This document shows, one piece after another, positions 62,908-64,000 of a stretch of 64,000 nt of DNA. Location: the NCBI RefSeq assembly GCF_016881065.1, contig NZ_WXYN01000012.1:62001-126000 (forward strand), in the 5' to 3' direction. Within the stretch, counting starts at the first letter, position 1; each line of letters opens with the position of its first letter. The DNA comes from Planococcus soli. GTDB taxonomy: Bacteria; Bacillota; Bacilli; Bacillales_A; Planococcaceae. Under the pieces are notes generated by a model. It saw nothing but the letters and a program-made list of their open reading frames with translations, searched no databases and was not told where the DNA came from. The translations under genes were made by a program, and so were the position numbers.

Positions 62908-63546
62908 TTAAAATCCGGACAGAAACGGATTGCTGTTAGTTTCCTGTCCAGGGGTCGTTTCCGGGCCGTGGCCAGGATAAAGGATCATGTGTTCAGGAAG
63001 CGTCAGCAGCGAGTCGTGAATGGACTGCAGCAGCTTTTTCTCGGATCCGTCGATCAGATCCGTACGGCCGATGCTTCCGCGAAACAGCGTGTCCCCCACA
63101 ATAGCAAAACCTTCATTGCCGAATGAATAACTGACACTGCCCGGAGAATGTCCGGGAGTGTGAAGAATGTCCATTTGAAAAGAGCCGATCTGCAGGCGCT
63201 TTTCATCCGTCAGTAAAACATCCGCATCCTTTACCCGGTAGTCCGGCAAAGCTGCATACTTGCCTGAACCGTTCAGATTAGGCTTGCTTAGCCAGTCTTT
63301 CTCCAAATGATGCAAGTAAACCGGTATTGAATAGCGCTCTCGGACATCATCCACTGCCCCGATATGGTCAAAATGGGCATGTGTCAAAAGAATAGCGATC
63401 GGCTTCAAGTTTTTCTTTTTCAGCAGCGCATGGATTCTGGCGCTTTCTTCGCCTGGATCAAAAATCAGGCATAGTTTTTGGTCGTCCGAAATAATGTAGC
63501 AGTTGGTCTGGACAGCTCCCAGCTCCAGTTGGTCGATTTTCAGCAT
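62908..63546 (-). CDS. yqgX: MBL-fold hydrolase, glyoxalase II-like (YqgX)
   Basis: 212 residues with two-metal motifs LLTHAHFDHIGA, HTPGHSPGSVSY and VGDTLFRGSIGRTD, the pattern of short glyoxalase II-like proteins; B. subtilis YqgX is linked to methylglyoxal detoxification. The start LKIDQLELGAVQTNCYI fits the family. ATG at 63546 behind GAGAGG; a longer frame adds 26 residues. Confidence 0.9.
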   Translation of the reverse strand: MLKIDQLELGAVQTNCYIISDDQKLCLIFDPGEESARIHALLKKKNLKPIAILLTHAHFDHIGAVDDVRERYSIPVYLHHLEKDWLSKPNLNGSGKYAALPDYRVKDADVLLTDEKRLQIGSFQMDILHTPGHSPGSVSYSFGNEGFAIVGDTLFRGSIGRTDLIDGSEKKLLQSIHDSLLTLPEHMILYPGHGPETTPGQETNSNPFLSGF

Positions 63547-63617
63547 CTTCTTCACCTCTCTTCGATTATAGCACGCTGCGCTTTGCAGGACTGTCAACAT
63601 ACTGACACTTTTTGTCC

Positions 63618-63646
63618 TCGACAAAAGACAGTAATTTCTTTACAAT
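63618..63646 (+). promoter_or_regulatory. sigma-A promoter of yqgW
   Basis: TCGACA, 17-bp spacer, TACAAT, about 52 bases before the start codon. Confidence 0.6.
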
Positions 63647-63698
63647 ATAAAGAGAACAAAGCGGCACTGGCTGTTTAAGTTGAAGGGAGTGTCATTCG

Positions 63699-63881
63699 AT
63701 GAGTTGGATGTTAATGGTTATTTTTGGACTTACTGCAGTTCTTGCGGCAATCGGCACTGTACAAACCCTAAAGAATAAAGAAGTCCTCGGCTTTCTTTTT
63801 AACTTTGGAACGTTTGTGATTTTCGGCGCCTTTACAGTTGCGACAGTTATTACACACGGTTATCCACCAGGACTACATTAA
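63699..63881 (+). CDS. yqgW: DUF2759 small membrane protein (YqgW)
   Basis: 60 residues, two membrane helices (MLMVIFGLTAVLAAIGTVQ and LFNFGTFVIFGAFTVATVI) and the end THGYPPGLH. Matches YqgW by length and place next to yqgX and yqgY. Function unknown. GAAGGGAG precedes the ATG; own promoter and terminator. Confidence 0.87.
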   Translation: MSWMLMVIFGLTAVLAAIGTVQTLKNKEVLGFLFNFGTFVIFGAFTVATVITHGYPPGLH

Positions 63882-63885
63882 TCCG

Positions 63886-63922
63886 AAAAAAGCTGATGCT
63901 GTTAAATGCATCAGCTTTTTTT
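63886..63922 (+). terminator. terminator after yqgW
   Basis: A perfect 14-pair stem AAAAAAGCTGATGC/GCATCAGCTTTTTT with an eight-base loop and T tail. Confidence 0.9.
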
Positions 63923-63930
63923 CATGCCAT

Positions 63931-63962
63931 AAAAAAAAGAGGCGCTGGGCGCACTCTCTTTT
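63931..63962 (-). terminator. terminator of the gene entering from the right edge
   Basis: Stem with AAAGAG/CTCTTT and an inner GCGC part, followed by T residues on the minus strand; overlaps the stop codon at 63961. Confidence 0.6.
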
Positions 63963-64000
63963 ATTGCTCCAAATCCCCTTCAGGAATTGTTGTCAATTGG
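63961..64000 (-). CDS. 3' end of an unidentified gene (partial)
   Basis: Only the last 12 complete codons are visible (QLTTIPEGDLEQ, then TAA at 63961-63963). The terminator right behind the stop supports a real minus-strand gene. The fragment is too short for a product call. Confidence 0.5.
   Translation of the reverse strand, partial: QLTTIPEGDLEQ

Noticed and set aside
1-64000. tRNA, rRNA, insertion sequences, phage or integrative elements
   Set aside because: None recognised; the gene content and order are those of a conserved chromosomal backbone.

Overview
The window looks like a chromosome segment of a low-GC Gram-positive of the family Planococcaceae (Planococcus/Planomicrobium type). 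The basis is Bacillus-like gene order (yqgW to yqgY, comG, gcv, lipM, aroQ, efp, acc, nusB, folD, xse, ispA, dxs, argR, recN, spo0A, bkd), strong AGGAGG ribosome binding sites, a Prli42 miniprotein, and Spo0A kept without its usual sporulation neighbours. The genus is an inference; no rRNA or tRNA gene is present. Nearly all genes lie on the minus strand, so they are read from high to low coordinates.

Layout, left to right. 1-2162: a heterodimeric BmrCD-type ABC exporter, cut by the left edge. 2567-5169: argGH with an ARG-box operator. 5304-9150: a lipoprotein, an MBL-fold hydrolase, then proI under a T-box leader and namA. 9151-9500: a compact type I toxin/antisense-RNA locus whose toxin promoter carries a LexA-like box. 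9538-14923: rnz, dinB, an M20 peptidase, and the carboxyltransferase and epimerase of methylmalonyl-CoA metabolism. 15089-18130: Prli42, a dispersed-repeat cluster, a YqjA-like membrane protein, bacilliredoxin BrxB and the GTPase MeaB. 18130-32421: methylmalonyl-CoA mutase (mutAB) and the complete branched-chain keto-acid operon (ptb, bcd, buk, lpdV, bkdAA, bkdAB, bkdB) with its regulator bkdR. 32547-36868: DUF2627 protein, YqiK, a 0.8 kb stretch with one small ORF, spo0A and recN. 36885-48816: argR, tlyA, dxs, ispA, xseBA, folD, nusB, yqhY, accCB, efp, pepQ-like, aroQ. 49118-57634: class II ribonucleotide reductase under NrdR boxes, lipM, a rhodanese-like protein, an AAA-ATPase pseudogene, and gcvPB-gcvPA-gcvT behind a tandem glycine riboswitch. 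58036-62263: aroK and the complete comG competence pilus operon behind a ComK-type box. 62580-64000: yqgY, yqgX, yqgW and the tail of one more gene.

Functional links. The bkd operon turns branched-chain keto acids into acyl-CoAs, for branched lipid synthesis or catabolism. Val and Ile products can pass through propionyl-CoA and methylmalonyl-CoA to succinyl-CoA via MmdA, epimerase, MutAB and MeaB, all encoded nearby. LipM supplies octanoyl groups to the lipoylated complexes, Bkd E2 and the glycine cleavage system. MutAB and NrdJ both need adenosylcobalamin. ArgR, encoded at 36.9 kb, probably acts on the ARG boxes before argG and before its own gene.

Most notable: (1) a LexA-boxed type I toxin whose mRNA ends are complementary; (2) a BkdR that lost the GAFTGA sigma-54 contact loop, with TTGCAA sites at 10-bp spacing on both sides of its gene and no sigma-54 promoter in sight; (3) spo0A retained while spoIVB and spoIIIAA-AH are absent from both of their conserved loci; (4) a ComK box and intact comG operon, with non-canonical starts for comGD and comGE.
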